Assembly: GCF_030272615.1 (NCBI RefSeq)
Contig: NC_081414.1
Span: 311,228,164 to 311,292,163, forward strand
Direction: 5' to 3'
DNA length: 64,000 nucleotides
Origin: Cryptomeria japonica
Taxonomy: Eukaryota > Streptophyta > Pinopsida > Cupressales > Cupressaceae
Each line of letters begins with the position of its first letter. Within the stretch, counting starts at the first letter, position 1. Under the pieces are notes generated by a model. It saw nothing but the letters and a program-made list of their open reading frames with translations. It made no database searches and was not told where the DNA came from. Shown here piece by piece: positions 11,631-23,537 of the stretch. Position numbers and translations under genes: made by a program.

Positions 11631-12512
11631 ATGAAGAAGATGAAGATGATGAACAAAGAAGAAACTTCTATACTGGAACTGATTATACCGAGATATATAA
11701 AGTTGAATCACTTTCCAGATCAGATAATTGGAGACAAGAATGCTGGAGTACAAACTAGAAGAATAATAAGAGAAAGTGCTTGTTTGATTTCCATAGTTGA
11801 ATCGAAGATGGTGAGAGAAGCTCTTAAGGATGATGATTGGTTAAAGGCAATGAATTAAGAGCTTGATCGGATTGAGAAAAACAACACTTGGTCACTTGTT
11901 CCTAGACCTGGTGATAAAAATGTGATTGTTACAAAGTGGGTATTTAGAAACAAGTTGAATGAGGAAGGAGAAGTTGTTAGAAACAAGGCACGACTAGTTT
12001 GCAAAGGGTATTCACAAGAAGAAGGTGAAGATTATGGAGAGATCTTTTCGCCAATTGCTAGGCTTGAAGGTGTTAGAATGCTACTTGCATTCGCAGCTTT
12101 TAAAGGTTTCAAAGTTTACCAAATGGATGTAAAGTAAGCATTTCTGAATGGTGTTCTTGAAGAAGAGGTGTATATTGAACAACCAGATGGGTTTGCATTG
12201 ACAGAAGATACAAATATGGTATGCAAACTACATAAAGCATTATATGGATTAAAGCAAGCACCAAGGGCATGGTTTGAAATACTTCATGCACATCTAATAA
12301 AGATAGGATTTCAGAGAACCAATGAGGAAAAAAATATTTATTTGAAGACTAAAGGAGACAAGATGTTGATTGTAGAAGTATTTGTTGATGATATCATATT
12401 TGGAGGAAATGATGATATGAGTCTGAATTTTGCATATGAGATGAAGGAAGAGTTTAAGATGTCTTTGATAGGTGAGAAAAAAAATTCATTGGTTTGCAGG
12501 TCCAACAGCTAG
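11631..12512 (+). pseudogene. Copia E: reverse transcriptase
   Basis: Typical Copia RT order: DDWLKAMN, NNTWSLVPRP near 11880, TKWVFRNKLNEEGEV near 11930, KARLVCKGYSQEEG near 11985, YQMDVK near 12117, KALYGLKQAPRAW near 12235 and the catalytic FVDDIIFGG near 12380. A stop at about 11856-11858 and another just after DVK (near 12134) are in frame. A frameshift lies in the eight-A run near 12478-12485. Catalytic Asp residues are kept. Confidence 0.88.
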
Positions 12513-13325
12513 AAGGTGGAATTTTTATCAGTCAGTCTAAGTATGTGAAGGAAGTGTTAGAGACCTTTGGAATGGAAGACTATAAACCAGTTAGAACACC
12601 TATGGTTACAGGTTGCAGATTGTCAAAAGAAGATGATTCACACTCAGTGAATGAGAAGGAATATAAATCTATGATTGAGAAACTTCATTATGTTGTTCAT
12701 AGTAGACCGGATATTTCCCATGCAGTTGGTTTAGTAGCAATATTTCAGAAGAGCCATAAGGAGACACATATGGCAATAGTGAAGAGAATATTCAGATATC
12801 TTAGAGGGACAATTGACTATGGTACCATACAAAAGAAAATTTTCTTTGCAGGTATTCATTGATGTTGATTGGGCAGGTAATGTAGATGATCGGAAGAGCA
12901 CAATCGGTGGTGCATTCTTTCTAGGAGGAAGACTCGTATCTTGGACCAGTAAGAAACAAACTTATATTTCTCAGTCTGCAATAGAAGCAAAGTATGTGGT
13001 TGCATCCTTGAATTGTACACAAGCTATATGGATGAGACATGTCTTGGAAGGATTCAAGGAGACAATGAAAGAACTCCTGATCATACATTGTGATAACACA
13101 AGTTCTATAAACATTTCAAAGAATCTGGTATTGCATGCTAGAATGAAGTATATTGAACTAAAGTATCATTTTCTGAGAGAAAAGGTGCAGGAAAATAAAG
13201 TTAGGATGGAACATGTGTCAAGTAAGGAGCAGTTGGCTGACATATTTACTAAGCCATTACCTAAGGCTACCTTTGAATATCTCAGAGGTAAGTTAGGGGT
13301 TATACCCCTACCCAAGATCAACTAG
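12494..13325 (+). pseudogene. Copia E: RT C-terminus and RNase H
   Basis: Continues the RT after the A-run frameshift (YVKEVLETFGMEDYKPV, RPDISHAVG). RNase H then starts near 12850 after another frameshift at about 12825-12840. The RNase H catalytic residues appear intact: D in VDWAGNVDD, E in SAIEAKY, D in IHCDNTSS. The tail SSKEQLADIFTKPLPK and FEYLRGKLGVI is typical for the end of Copia pol. The natural stop is at 13323-13325. Confidence 0.88.
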
Positions 13326-13626
13326 GATGCTAGTGATGCATCAATCCAATGGACTCATTGAATATCTTTCACTGTAAATTGATGAGAAGTGGGCTACTCC
13401 TCAAGGGGAGCAACAGATATGAAGGAGCAAAAATGAAGACAGAAGATGCCTTTGCACCTTTGGAATTGTTGTCAAAGGGGGAGAAGAACAATGATAGGGA
13501 GAAGTAATGCAAAGGAGGAGGAGATCAAGTGAAGCACAAATTAGAAAAACATGGCATGATGAGTTCCTGGTATTTGTCATCAGTTGATTCTTTTGGTGTT
13601 GCATTCTTTTAGTATTGCCATCAATG
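13326..13626 (+). other. Copia E: 3' untranslated region
   Basis: No gene. Contains the phrase GGGCTACTCCTCAAGGGGAG near 13390, also found in F after RNase H (near 37180); it is a family feature. Confidence 0.6.
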
Positions 13627-13640
13627 CCAAAGGGGTAAAA
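13627..13640 (+). other. Copia E: polypurine tract
   Basis: CCAAAGGGGTAAAA directly before the LTR start TGTTGGCAT. F has the equivalent AAAGGGGGAGAA before TGTTGGAG. Confidence 0.8.
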
Positions 13641-15172
13641 TGTTGGCATATTGGCATAACTGATAGAGATGGTGATGATATATTGATGGACTGATGATGA
13701 TGATGATGATGATGATATATTGATGGATGGTTAGTAATGATATATTGATAGATTGTTGGTGGTGATATAATTATGATATGATGCTCTATGATCAGTTATT
13801 TGTATTGCCATTGATGGCAACCATGTTTGTTTGTGTTTGGTATATCATCTAAGTTATCTAAGCCTAACCGGTAATGGAATGTTTGCTAAGTTGACAGTCA
13901 ACCGGTAAGTAGGAACAGAGAAGAAGATGGTTGTGGTAGAGATATGTGTTGAGTTAGATGTTGCGGTTTGGAATGTATGCTTATGACATTATAATGAGTC
14001 TATGACTGGAACTGCATCATGTTTGGAGAACCAAAAGTCATGTTTGTAATTGATTGTTGTATATTTAGTGCAGGGTTTGAGAACCGGTGTCAATATCTTT
14101 AACCAGTAATGTTTTATGGTTTTGTGGTAAATCTTATCATGTGCATTACTTAGTGATGACGTGTCAGAAACTGTGTGATGATAAGATTGCATTTAAGCAC
14201 GTACAAGGAGCGGATTCTTCGGAAATAGCGAAGTGCTTAGTAGAATGTGTTAAAGGGTTTAACAGCTTATCAGATCAATGTGCAGTGATGTGTTATGATC
14301 ATTCAACAACTGTAATTGTCTTGAAATTTGTTGTAATGATCTGTATGATGAACTATAATGATCTATAGTGATCTGATATGATCTACGATGTAAATTCAAT
14401 GTATTTTGAATGTTGTTAGGGTTATGTAACCGACCTAATTGTAAAGTGTATTTAGGTCAAGTTTGAGAAGATATTTTGTGTCAATGATCAAATAAGGAGA
14501 GTGTGCCAAACCAGATTGAGATGTTTGCATGTGAGAAGTAGATTGGAGCTTAAATGGATCTATTCTAGCAAGTAGAGAGTGTTGTGATCAGGACATTTAC
14601 CTATTGTTTCCTAAAAGTTGCAGTAGTATTAAAATCCCTTAACCGGGTAGGTCCTAACAAGCCTAAAGTTGTAAATCCCTTAACCGGGTGGCTCATTAAT
14701 TTGGGTTTAAATCCTTTAGCAAGGTTACTCCTAATAGGGTAGAGATCCTAACAGAGCTGAGGTTAAAATCCCTTCACCAAGTGACTCCTAACAAGGTCTT
14801 GTCTTAACTGGGCATTATTGTAAAGCTCCTAACCGGGCTAGGCCTTTAACAGAGCACATTCCAAAAGAGTGCAAATTTTTTGGGTACCAATTCCCACTGT
14901 GATTTTTCCCATTTGGGTTTCCATGTGAAAAATCTCAGTGTTCATATGGTGGTTGATTTGTTTATGTGTGGATTTGATATCATTACATTGCTTACATGTT
15001 GATGAACACATGAATGAGTAGTTTGGTAAATATGATTTTAAATGATTGATTGAGTAGTTAGCAGTACTGGTTATGAACTATTTTTGAGAAGTATTTTCAG
15101 ATTGATAAAAGATTTCAGTTTATTGTTATCACTGATTCACCTCCCCCTCTTAGTATTAACCGAATACTCACA
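13641..15172 (+). repeat. Copia E: 3' LTR (or solo end)
   Basis: Begins TGTTGGCATATTGG after the PPT. Near the end it has the Copia LTR phrases TTTTTCCCATTTGGGTTTCC (near 14904) and CTGATTCACCTCCCCCTCTT (near 15132), also present in F. The end at 15172 is the CA of CTCACA; the exact base is uncertain because no 5' LTR is present. Confidence 0.7.
14625..14865 (+). repeat. Degenerate repeat TTAACCGGGT/CCTAAC inside the Copia E LTR
   Basis: Phrases like AAATCCCTTAACCGGGT and CTCCTAACAAGG recur every 30-40 bases, about six times, with many substitutions. Confidence 0.6.
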
Positions 15173-15852
15173 ATAACAATGTCCTTGGGGACACATGTCA
15201 CTCTTCCTATTTTTGGGTGGCTTTGCCAAAAATAGACATGTGTCCTCATGGACACATGTCATTCCTTTTCCATCTAGTTGAGCCACTTGTCCTTTTTTGG
15301 AGGACAAGTGTCTCCTCTTCACCTCCCATTCCCTTCATCATCTTCCCTATTTAATCCCTCCATTTTTAGACCAAATCCTCTCTTATCCACTTTGCATACA
15401 TCATACTATTACTCTATTGGAACTATCACTCAACCCACCCTTTATCATTTTCATCCATCAGTCCATTATCATTTGCATCTATCATCATGGAGTAATATCG
15501 AGCATCCGAAGCTATGTCATGATCACACATCCACTCATGGAATAATCAAATTAAAGGGAATTATAGTTTGCATTTGTTTATCATTTTGTTCTCCTTTTTA
15601 GTTTTACCATTCTAATCTTGAGGTGTATGATGTATTGTGTTTGTCTGATTAATTAGCTTTCTTTTTAGTCCTTAGTATTCACACACATATTTTTCATCAC
15701 ACAGTTATCGAATAGAATACATGGTCGAGTGGTGTTCTTCTTCCTTTTGGTGTTTGTCATTAGGGGGATTTTTAGTGATGGTTTCAGATTTAGATTTGGT
15801 GGGTGGTCTGCTTTTTGGATGGATAGGATGGACACACATTACTTTTTGTAAT
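15173..15852. other. Interval between Copia E and Gypsy B, LTR-like fragment
   Basis: No gene. The phrase GGACACATGTCA occurs twice (near 15189 and 15250), and a similar phrase lies in the LTR of A (near 9096). A CTATTTAATCCCTCC stretch near 15347 resembles an LTR promoter region. Probably an old Gypsy LTR fragment; I cannot define its ends. Confidence 0.4.
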
Positions 15853-15857
15853 ATTAT
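15853..15857. repeat. Target site duplication of Gypsy B, left copy (ATTAT)
   Basis: ATTAT directly before the 5' LTR matches ATTAT at 29918-29922 after the 3' LTR, as expected for a 5-bp Gypsy insertion. Confidence 0.9.
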
Positions 15858-16943
15858 TGTAGACACTTAGAAATAATTATTTTAATTAATTTTAATTCCT
15901 CACATAATTAATTAATTAATTATGTTAATTCAAATTCTCCTCAATATTAATTAAATATAATTAATATTGTCACTATAGCATGTGATTGATTTATTTAATA
16001 AATCAATCCCTTTCTTTATTCTTACAAAAAATCAAATCCTTACAAATCTTCCTCTTAGGTAATTAATTTCAATTAATTAGTTAACCTACATGATTCCTAC
16101 AAATCATCTTCTTAATTCATCATTAACCTAATAAATTCTTCTAGAAACTCCCTAAACTCACTTAACATTATTCTTCTAATTTTTTTATTCCCTCCACTCA
16201 TTCTCTCTCCTAGTCAAATTATCCTAATCCCACCTAACATTTCCTCTAATCCCCCTCTTAATGAATCGTTAATGGCTAATCAACATGATTAGCCACAAAG
16301 TCAACTCCTTACTTTTAAATACTCTTTTCCTAGGTGAATGTAAGATTTTTGAAATCTCACATTCCTCCAAGCATCCCCTCTCCCAAGGAATTTTTAATTC
16401 TTTTTTATTCCTCCAATCCCCATGATATCCTTTTTTGGAGAATTTTCAATTTCTCCAATGCACCTTGAGGAGTGTGGAGATACGAAATGCCTTTAAGGCA
16501 TATTTCTTGGTCTCCACACCCTCTCTTGGACCTTGTGTGAGCTCACAAGTAAATCCTAGCCCTTCATCTCGAATCCATCCTAGCCATCCGTTTTTCTCTC
16601 CTCTTCCTATAAATAAAGGGCTTCGTCCCTTAATTCAAAGACATCTCGAAATCCAGTAAGCTTATACTGCCCTTTTGAGCCCAGGAAATCATCTTGGCAA
16701 CTTGATCATCTCATCCTTATCACTTTCCAAATCCATTCCATTTGTGCACAACATTGGAGAGCCATCCACATCCAGCAATCAAAGAAGCACATCAAGTGGA
16801 GCATTATACTTCATCAAGCTCAATCCAAAGGAGAAGGTAAAATAGCAAGGTGAAATGGTCTTTTCATGATATTTTAGCATCTTGCATGTTTATTTCGTTA
16901 TGATTTTGATCATTTAACCTTCTAATCTATTTTCCCCTCTTCA
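15858..16943 (+). repeat. Gypsy B: 5' LTR
   Basis: Starts TGTAGACACTT and ends CCCCTCTTCA, TG...CA. Aligned end to end with 28818-29917. It lacks 14 bases that the 3' LTR has after GCATTAT. Confidence 0.95.
16608..16615 (+). promoter_or_regulatory. TATA box in the Gypsy B 5' LTR
   Basis: TATAAATA in the context CTCTTCCTATAAATAAAGGG; identical in the 3' LTR at 29568-29575. It probably sets the RNA start about 30 bases downstream. Confidence 0.6.
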
Positions 16944-16946
16944 TTT

Positions 16947-16964
16947 TGGCACGCCCAGTGGGAC
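16947..16964 (+). other. Gypsy B: primer binding site
   Basis: TGGCACGCCCAGTGGGAC lies three bases after the LTR end. It starts with TGG, complementary to the CCA end of a tRNA. I could not assign the tRNA with confidence. Confidence 0.8.
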
Positions 16965-17038
16965 CCACGTCCCTAAGAACTAATGTTTTTTTAATTTTTT
17001 GTGAGTTGTGAGATGCAGGTTGCAGAATAGCGCGACTG

Positions 17039-17149
<111 letters not shown>

Positions 17150-17307
17150 TTTTCGCAGGTTCTAGAATAGCGGCTCTGTATTTCTACGTGATGGCTCCTC
17201 CTCATTACGTTTATTTTCTGTTTCTATTTTTGTGTCTTTTATGTTTATGTTTCTGTTTCAACACGATAACTCTGTTATCTGATCTGTTTTATTATAAACT
17301 GTGTTAA

Positions 17308-18560
17308 AGTAGGAGAGTATGCTCTTGTCTATATAGACAATCAGAAATCTGGATCTTTGGCACTTTTTTTATTCTGTTTAGCGCGACTGTATGCTCTAAC
17401 CGTAGGAAAGTGTGAAAATATGAGAGTATGCTCTTGTCTATCTAGACAATTTGAAATCCAGACCTTTGGCACTTTTCCATCTGATTAGTGTGGATGTCTG
17501 CTCTGTTAATCTGTCTGAAATTTTTAGGCCCTAACTGTAGTCTGTATTTTCTTTTCATTTCATGTTATCTGCTCTGTTTAATCATAATCTGTCTGACCGC
17601 AGGAAAGTGTGAAAGTAGGAGAGTATGCTCTTGTCTATCTAGACAATCAAAAATTCAAATCTTTGACATTTTTTTTTTTAATTTTGTTTAGTGCGACTAT
17701 CTGCTCTGTTAAATCTAGAGTTTTTGTCTGCTCTGTTAAATCTAGGGTTTATGTCTGCTCTATTAAATCTCACCATATCTTCTTTATCTTAACTCCATTT
17801 TCCTTCAAACTTCACCAGATTCTCCGCATTTCCATTTTCCACATTTCTTCCTTGGGGGCCTTATCCCAAAAATCCACTTTTTGAAGCCCAAAATCCCACA
17901 TTCCTCTATTTTTAGGGTTGCCATAACTCCTTCCCCTTTTATCCAATCACCTACAATTTTTTTCCATATTATCCATCTCCAACTTTTGCTTCTTTGTCCC
18001 TCTTGGACAAATTTTCCCATTCCTTCATCTCTCCTCTAAAATCCCCATTTTTTGCTTGCTTATCCCTTGGAAAGTGGCAAAAACCTAGTCAAACCCCATT
18101 TACCCATCAAAGCTTCCTCCAAATCCACATTTGTCATTAGTAAAAAAGTTTTTATTCATGTTTTTCTACTTATTCCCAAAAAATAAAATAAAAATTAATA
18201 TTTTTGTCATTTTGTTGTCTTTTGCAGGACGCTTGTTGAAGACTCTATTTTTCAAACTACTAATCAAGTTGTTTTGCAGGATGCTTGTTGAAGACTCCAT
18301 TTTTCAAACTACTAATCTAGTTGTTTTGCAGGACGCTTTTTGAAGACTCCATTTTTCAAACTACTAATCAAGTTGTTTTGCAGGTTGCCTAGCTAATTCA
18401 ACCAAATATTGTGCATTTATTTAAATTAGGCACCTAGATATTAATCAAAATGGAATGAACCATTGTCTTATGCGTCTTTAAGAAAAGCGTAAAGGTAGGA
18501 GAGTATGCTCTCATCTTGCTAGACGATCAGAAATCCAGACCCTCCAACCTTTTCTTGTTT
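17308..18560 (+). repeat. Gypsy B leader: four dispersed copies of a block of about 60 bases
   Basis: The phrase GAGAGTATGCTCTTGTCTAT with AGACAATCAGAAATC-like sequence and CTTTGGCACTTTTT-like sequence recurs near 17313, 17421, 17620 and 18500 (the last more diverged). Between them a unit GTCTGCTCTGTTAAATCTAG repeats about three times near 17698-17770. Confidence 0.75.
18224..18385 (+). repeat. Gypsy B leader: 52-bp tandem repeat, three full units
   Basis: Units begin GCAGGACGCTTGTTGAAGAC at 18224, 18276 and 18328, with a partial one at 18380. Each start is preceded by TTGTTTTGCAGG or TTGTCTTTTGCAGG, which looks like a plant 3' splice site. Confidence 0.9.
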
Positions 18561-18589
18561 GATTGTATGTTTACCTCTAGCAGGCCTGC

Positions 18590-19140
18590 CCTCCCAACTT
18601 GCTCTTTGAGAAGGTAAGAGGGGAATGACCCAAGTGAGTACACCCGGACCTAGAGTTCCCAACTCACTATAATAAATAGGCCATTGACTACGAAAGGGTT
18701 AATGGTTGGGGCTATATGAGAGTTCACTCTCACATTGGGTGCTTAGTAGGGTCCTGGAGATCTCAATCATGCTTGTGTGACTACTAAGTTTTTGGTGCTT
18801 CGTTGGGATATAGGCCTCAATTGCACTTGCGCAACTTCGAAGGGTATCTCCTAATGGGAAGACCTACTAAACACCTTGTTCATAGTGGCCAAAAACCTTC
18901 TAGTCATTGGTGCAGGAGGTCGGACCTCTGAAGCCGCCCATATTTTTACGGCCCTTAATAGAGACACAAAGTTTGTCATGAGGAGTTTTCATGGGAATTG
19001 ATGCTTGGCTGCCCCAAGAAGTGAGTGTCGTGGAGGAGAGCCAGTGGGGTCAAGCATCTAAGTGTCTGCTCTGGGTAAGCATACCTGGGAAACCAATTGG
19101 GATTCAATGACTATTGTCCTTGCTAGCCTTAAGAATGTTG
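18590..19140 (+). promoter_or_regulatory. Conserved noncoding leader segment shared by Gypsy B and C
   Basis: Blocks shared with C (41490-42015) in the same order: GGGAATGACCCAAGTG, CCAAAAACCTTCTAGT, GGAGGTCGGACCTCT, GTTTTCATGGGAATTG (variable), TTGGCTGCCCC, AGCCAGTGGGGTCAAGCA and ACTATTGTCCT. The block at 18916-18928, GAGGTCGGACCTC, is an inverted repeat of 6+6 with one centre base. No reading frame is conserved. A role in RNA packaging or dimerisation is an inference. Confidence 0.6.
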
Positions 19141-19616
19141 CATATGAGCATGAGTGTCTTTGAAATAATATGCATTCGATCATTGTGTTTGCTTTGTTTG
19201 ATACATACTTGCCAAGAGAAGACTAAAAACACATCACTATCCCCAAACAATTTGCAAAAACACTTGTCAAGATGCAAACAATTGTCTAATTCATTACCCA
19301 CACCAAGTCCAAAAATTGCGTCAAAGCTCTATCCATCCCATATTTCATAAGCTTAAGAGAGAAGCTAAGAGTCTGTCCTCTCCATCAACATTCAAGTTTG
19401 TCCTTTGAAACACCAATTATCATCCAAATCAGGGTGGTCGTATCCCTTCATACAACTTGTCATTCGAATCGATCCTTCATGTTCATGCCAAAGACAACCT
19501 AGTCATCAAATTTCTTCTAAACCATCACTACCATACCTCCTCCATCAATCATCCTCAAATTTCCTAAGTCCTTTCATCCTCAAATTTCTTAAGTCCTTTC
19601 ATCACAAATATCGTGT

Positions 19617-22165
19617 ATGGTCGCAACTCGATCCCAAAACAAAAATATGGTTAAACAACAATATGGCATGCTAGACATTGGTGTCCTATATGAAGATCCC
19701 ACGCAAGATCATACACAAAGTGGGCAACCTAGCAATCAAGATAAAAGTCAAAATCCTGACATGGTTAGCCAAGATGAACTTTGTCCGAAAGTGCAAACTT
19801 TCCTAGCAGATTCTTATAACCAAGAGATGATGGACAAGTTTATTAAACACAATCCTACTACACTTCTGAAAGCTCTTCTTGAAAATGGAGCTCAACTTCC
19901 ACTTGAGTTAATAGATCCACTTTCGCCCAACAACCACAAGGAGACCTCACTCGCACACAAAGTGTTGCACCTACTATTCAAACTCAATCAATTGCAACCC
20001 CATCAATCATCCAAGCTCAATCGATGCCACCCGCAGTACCTCCCACTATGGTCTCCATCCCACCTTCTTCCTCCTTACCATCCATACCACTATCAAATCC
20101 GATCTCATCTATTCTCCAACAAACTTCTATACCACCTCCTTCTATTCAACCACATATTTCTATTCCACAAACTTCCCTTCCTCCCAACAATGTCACAAAT
20201 TTTATCCGGGCCGTATTCAATCCTGTCACAACCGTTTGCGGACCACAACCAACTGTCACTCAAACCCCAGCGACATCGGTCATCACATCCCACGTTCCCA
20301 CCTCCTCATCATATCAATATATTGGTGGTGGTGCACCTTCTTTAGCTCATCCAATTCTTAGGGCAAATACAATTCATCATTATCAAAGCCCACAACAAGA
20401 CCTCATCAAGGAAATTCAAGACATGAAAAATATCATCAAGGACATGAAACAAAGGACTAAGAAAAGAGAAACTTACTCGTTCGAAGAGTTTTTCCCTTGT
20501 CCTTACGACCCGTCTATATCAGTTGCACCATATCCCCTAGGATTTGAGATCCCTAAATTCACCAAGTATGAAGGCAAAGGAGACCCTCGCGATCATGTTC
20601 GAGAATTCCACATCTTATGCCAAGAATTCTCTTATAGTGACCTTTATCTTCGCAGACTCTTTCCCAAGAGTCTCACGGGGTGACACCCTGGCATGGTTCT
20701 CATCTTTACAACGAGGTTCCATTATCTCTTTTCCAGACTTGGCAGAAAAATTTGTGGCCCACTATGCATACAACATGGGTAATGATGTTTCTATGATGGA
20801 CCTATGTAATACAAAACAGAGGCCCGAAGAAACCTTCGCCAATTTCCTATAAAGATGGCGACATCTTATCAAGAAATTCTAGTGGGACATGCCAGAACAA
20901 CATCAAATTGAACTATTCCAAAATAACTTGGTGCCTAAACTTTCAAGACCCTTAATATCCCAATGTATCAAATCCTTCCAAAAATTGATTGATAAGGGCC
21001 TCGCCCTCAAACGTGTCTTGTTGAAGGAAGGAACCTTGAAACATTACCAGAAGTCGACACAAAGTTCTTCCTCTTATCATAACGACAAGCCAAAATTCTG
21101 GTCCAAGAACAAAAATGTGGTCAATGATGGTGTAACTGATGCAAAGCAGGTCCAAACCGTGGCCGCTCCCCCAAAATCTACCACCAATAATCATCAATTC
21201 AACAATCAAAATAATCAAAATCAATCCCAAAAACCTCACAACAATGTCTCAATCCAGGGACGACCACCCCGATCGAATAAAAGGACTCCAAGAGATTTCA
21301 CTCCTCTGACTGAGCCTATTGAAATGGTGTTTCAGAAACTTGTCCAAGCAGGTGCAGTGGTGTTTCCAATCACTCGCTCGTTTGAACCCAATCAACCTAA
21401 ACCAAGATGGTATAATGAAAATGAGTATTGTGAATACCATCGTATCAAGGGACATGATACACGCAAGTGTATGAAGCTAAAAATCTACATACAAGATCTC
21501 ATTGATAGAGGTGAGATTGAAGTAGCAAATGCAAAACCTAGTAATAACAATGACAAACTCAAAATGTATCAGGAACCCTTCCCGAATCATGATAAAGGAA
21601 AAGGCTCATCATCTAACGCAATGGGTTATGACTACGCTAATCACATAACTGGCTTTGATTTTTTAGTAGGTCGCATTGAACCTGCAGACAATCATGTCAA
21701 TGTCATAACCATCCAAGGAGTCAATCCTCCTTCTTCCCAAAGAAGAACAAATCCTGCTAGGATAGTTATTCAAGGCGCCATGCCTTCCACCTCCCATTTC
21801 CAGAATGACTGCAATGCAACTACACGTCGAGGTAAAGTCACCATCCAAGGAGTCCCTCTCCCACCAAACCCCCCACCCATGTCTTCCACCCGCCAATATG
21901 ACCTCCTTGATCAACTTGGGAAGACACCTATGCAAATCTCCATTTTGGAACTTCTCAAGAATTCCCCGGTCCATAAAGAAATTTTGGAACAAGCCCTTCT
22001 CCAATCACGCGTTCCTGATAACATCAATGCCACCCAATTCCAAGCCCTCATTGGAAACCTTGCTGCCCAGCAACACATTGTATTTAACTCCAAAGATGCT
22101 CCTGCAGATGAAGACCATAACAAACTTTTGCACATCGAAGCTCTCATCCACAAGCACAAGGTCAA
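19617..22165 (+). pseudogene. Gypsy B: Gag
   Basis: Starts at ATG 19617 (MVATRSQNK), a typical start for this clade. The N-terminal 110 residues are in one frame. A frameshift near 19950-20000 moves the reading to another frame through a proline/serine-rich stretch to about 20640, then a second shift restores the first frame. The conserved retroviral-type Gag domain is at about 20540-20900 (GKGDPRDHVREF, LAWFSSLQRGSIISF, DLAEKFVAHYA). Stops are at 20850-20852 and 20880-20882. A zinc-binding motif CX2HX4HX4C (CEYHRIKGHDTRKC) starts at 21429. Gag forms the particle and binds RNA. Broken by two shifts and two stops. Confidence 0.85.
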
Positions 22166-23534
22166 ACATATCTTGATAGACGATGGATCTGGGCTTAATC
22201 TGTGCACATACAAATTAACAAAACAATTGGGACTTTCTGAGGATCTGATAGACACATCAAGAAGGATCACAATAAAGGCATATGATGATGCAGAAAGAAT
22301 TTCAAAGGGCATGATCACCTTACCTCTTCAAGTGGGCCCCATTACAATTGAAACCCCTTGCCAAGTACTAGATCTTGATCTTCCCTACAACATTCTTCTT
22401 GGGAGGCCATGGATTCATTCCTTGTAGGCCGTACCCTCCACCTATCACTAATGCATCAAATTCCCTTATAATGGAAGAGTGATCACTATCAAAGGTGATC
22501 CCCAACCTTTTCAATATTGCAAACTATTAGAGGGGAAGCATTCGTATCATTTCCCACTAAATAGACCCTCACCAACGCCTCCATCTGACACATCAAATGT
22601 TGCCTCCACATCATCCCAACCAAATAATCAAATCAAGATCTTGGACAATGGCTGTGGAGAATACAAATTGGAGGACGTCTTATTGATAAGCAACCTCCCT
22701 CTCTCTATTAAGTCATTTGGCAAACCAAAAGAGCTCAAAAAGGACCTGAAACTAGTCATGCAATGCCAAAACACCACCTTCCAACAATGGGGCCCACTTG
22801 ATAATGAGAGCCTCGAAGCAGATATCTCTTCATGGCTGTATAGGGAAGAGGATGAAGATCCAGCAAGAATATCCAAAAAAATGTACCCAAAAGCATCTGC
22901 CATAGTTTTAAAAATGGGTTACAAAGGACACGGCCTGGGACCAGAGGAGAAAGGAAGAAAAGAACCCATAAATCCTATCTCCTACAGATACAACAGAGGC
23001 TTGGGGTACACCTCGGTGCCTAAGATTACTATTGCTGGCTCCCCTTCTAGTCCTTATTCGGATATCGAAAGCGCTGACGAAGAGGAATTCCACAAAATGC
23101 CTTATGAATATGAGAAAGATATCTTCTTGGATGCTTACATCAATACCATCACCCTCGTAACCCTTCCCACTTCACATGAGCTACATCTTGTCCATCCTGA
23201 ACTCATTGACTGGGGCCAATGAGACAAACCCACTTTAGATATCTGCGTCGACGATAATGCTCTCATTGCTCTCCTGACAGCGCAAAATCTGGAAGATTGT
23301 AACAGAATTGAGGGTATTCAACTATACGAAAAGGGATACTTTGGTAGTCAGGTCAATGCCCTTAGCCACAAAAAAGATAATAAAAGGAAAAGACATGATT
23401 CCCTAGGTGAAAACCTCCCTGAGGCACCTTTGGATGAGCAAAAAATAAAAACAAAGGGCGTATCCGAAAGTGAAAACCTGGAAAAGGCACTTAACGATGA
23501 GGGATTTGACCTCCCTACCATTGGTTACCTTCCA
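22166..23534 (+). pseudogene. Gypsy B: aspartic protease, G-patch-like segment and linker
   Basis: Same frame as the end of Gag. The active site is LIDDGSGLNLC near 22170-22205, followed by NILLGRPWIHSL near 22388-22423. TAG at 22425-22427 and TAA at 22449-22451 then interrupt it. The G-patch-like segment is near 22905-23015 (MGYKGHGLGPEEKGRKEP, then NRGLGY). The acidic linker has a TGA at 23220-23222 and ends with TAG at 23535-23537. The protease would cut the polyprotein. The G-patch in this position is shared with A and, in degenerate form, with C. Confidence 0.82.
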
Positions 23535-23537
23535 TAG

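Larger units (their letters stand above)
9930..15172 (+). mobile_element. Copia E: Ty1/Copia element, 5' truncated, lacking protease and integrase
   Basis: Contains a Gag C-terminal part with zinc knuckles, then RT and RNase H in Copia order, a PPT and a 3' LTR. No 5' LTR or PBS is found, and nothing resembling protease or integrase occurs between Gag and RT (11132-11630). The left boundary is approximate. Several stops and frameshifts show that it is inactive. Confidence 0.8.
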
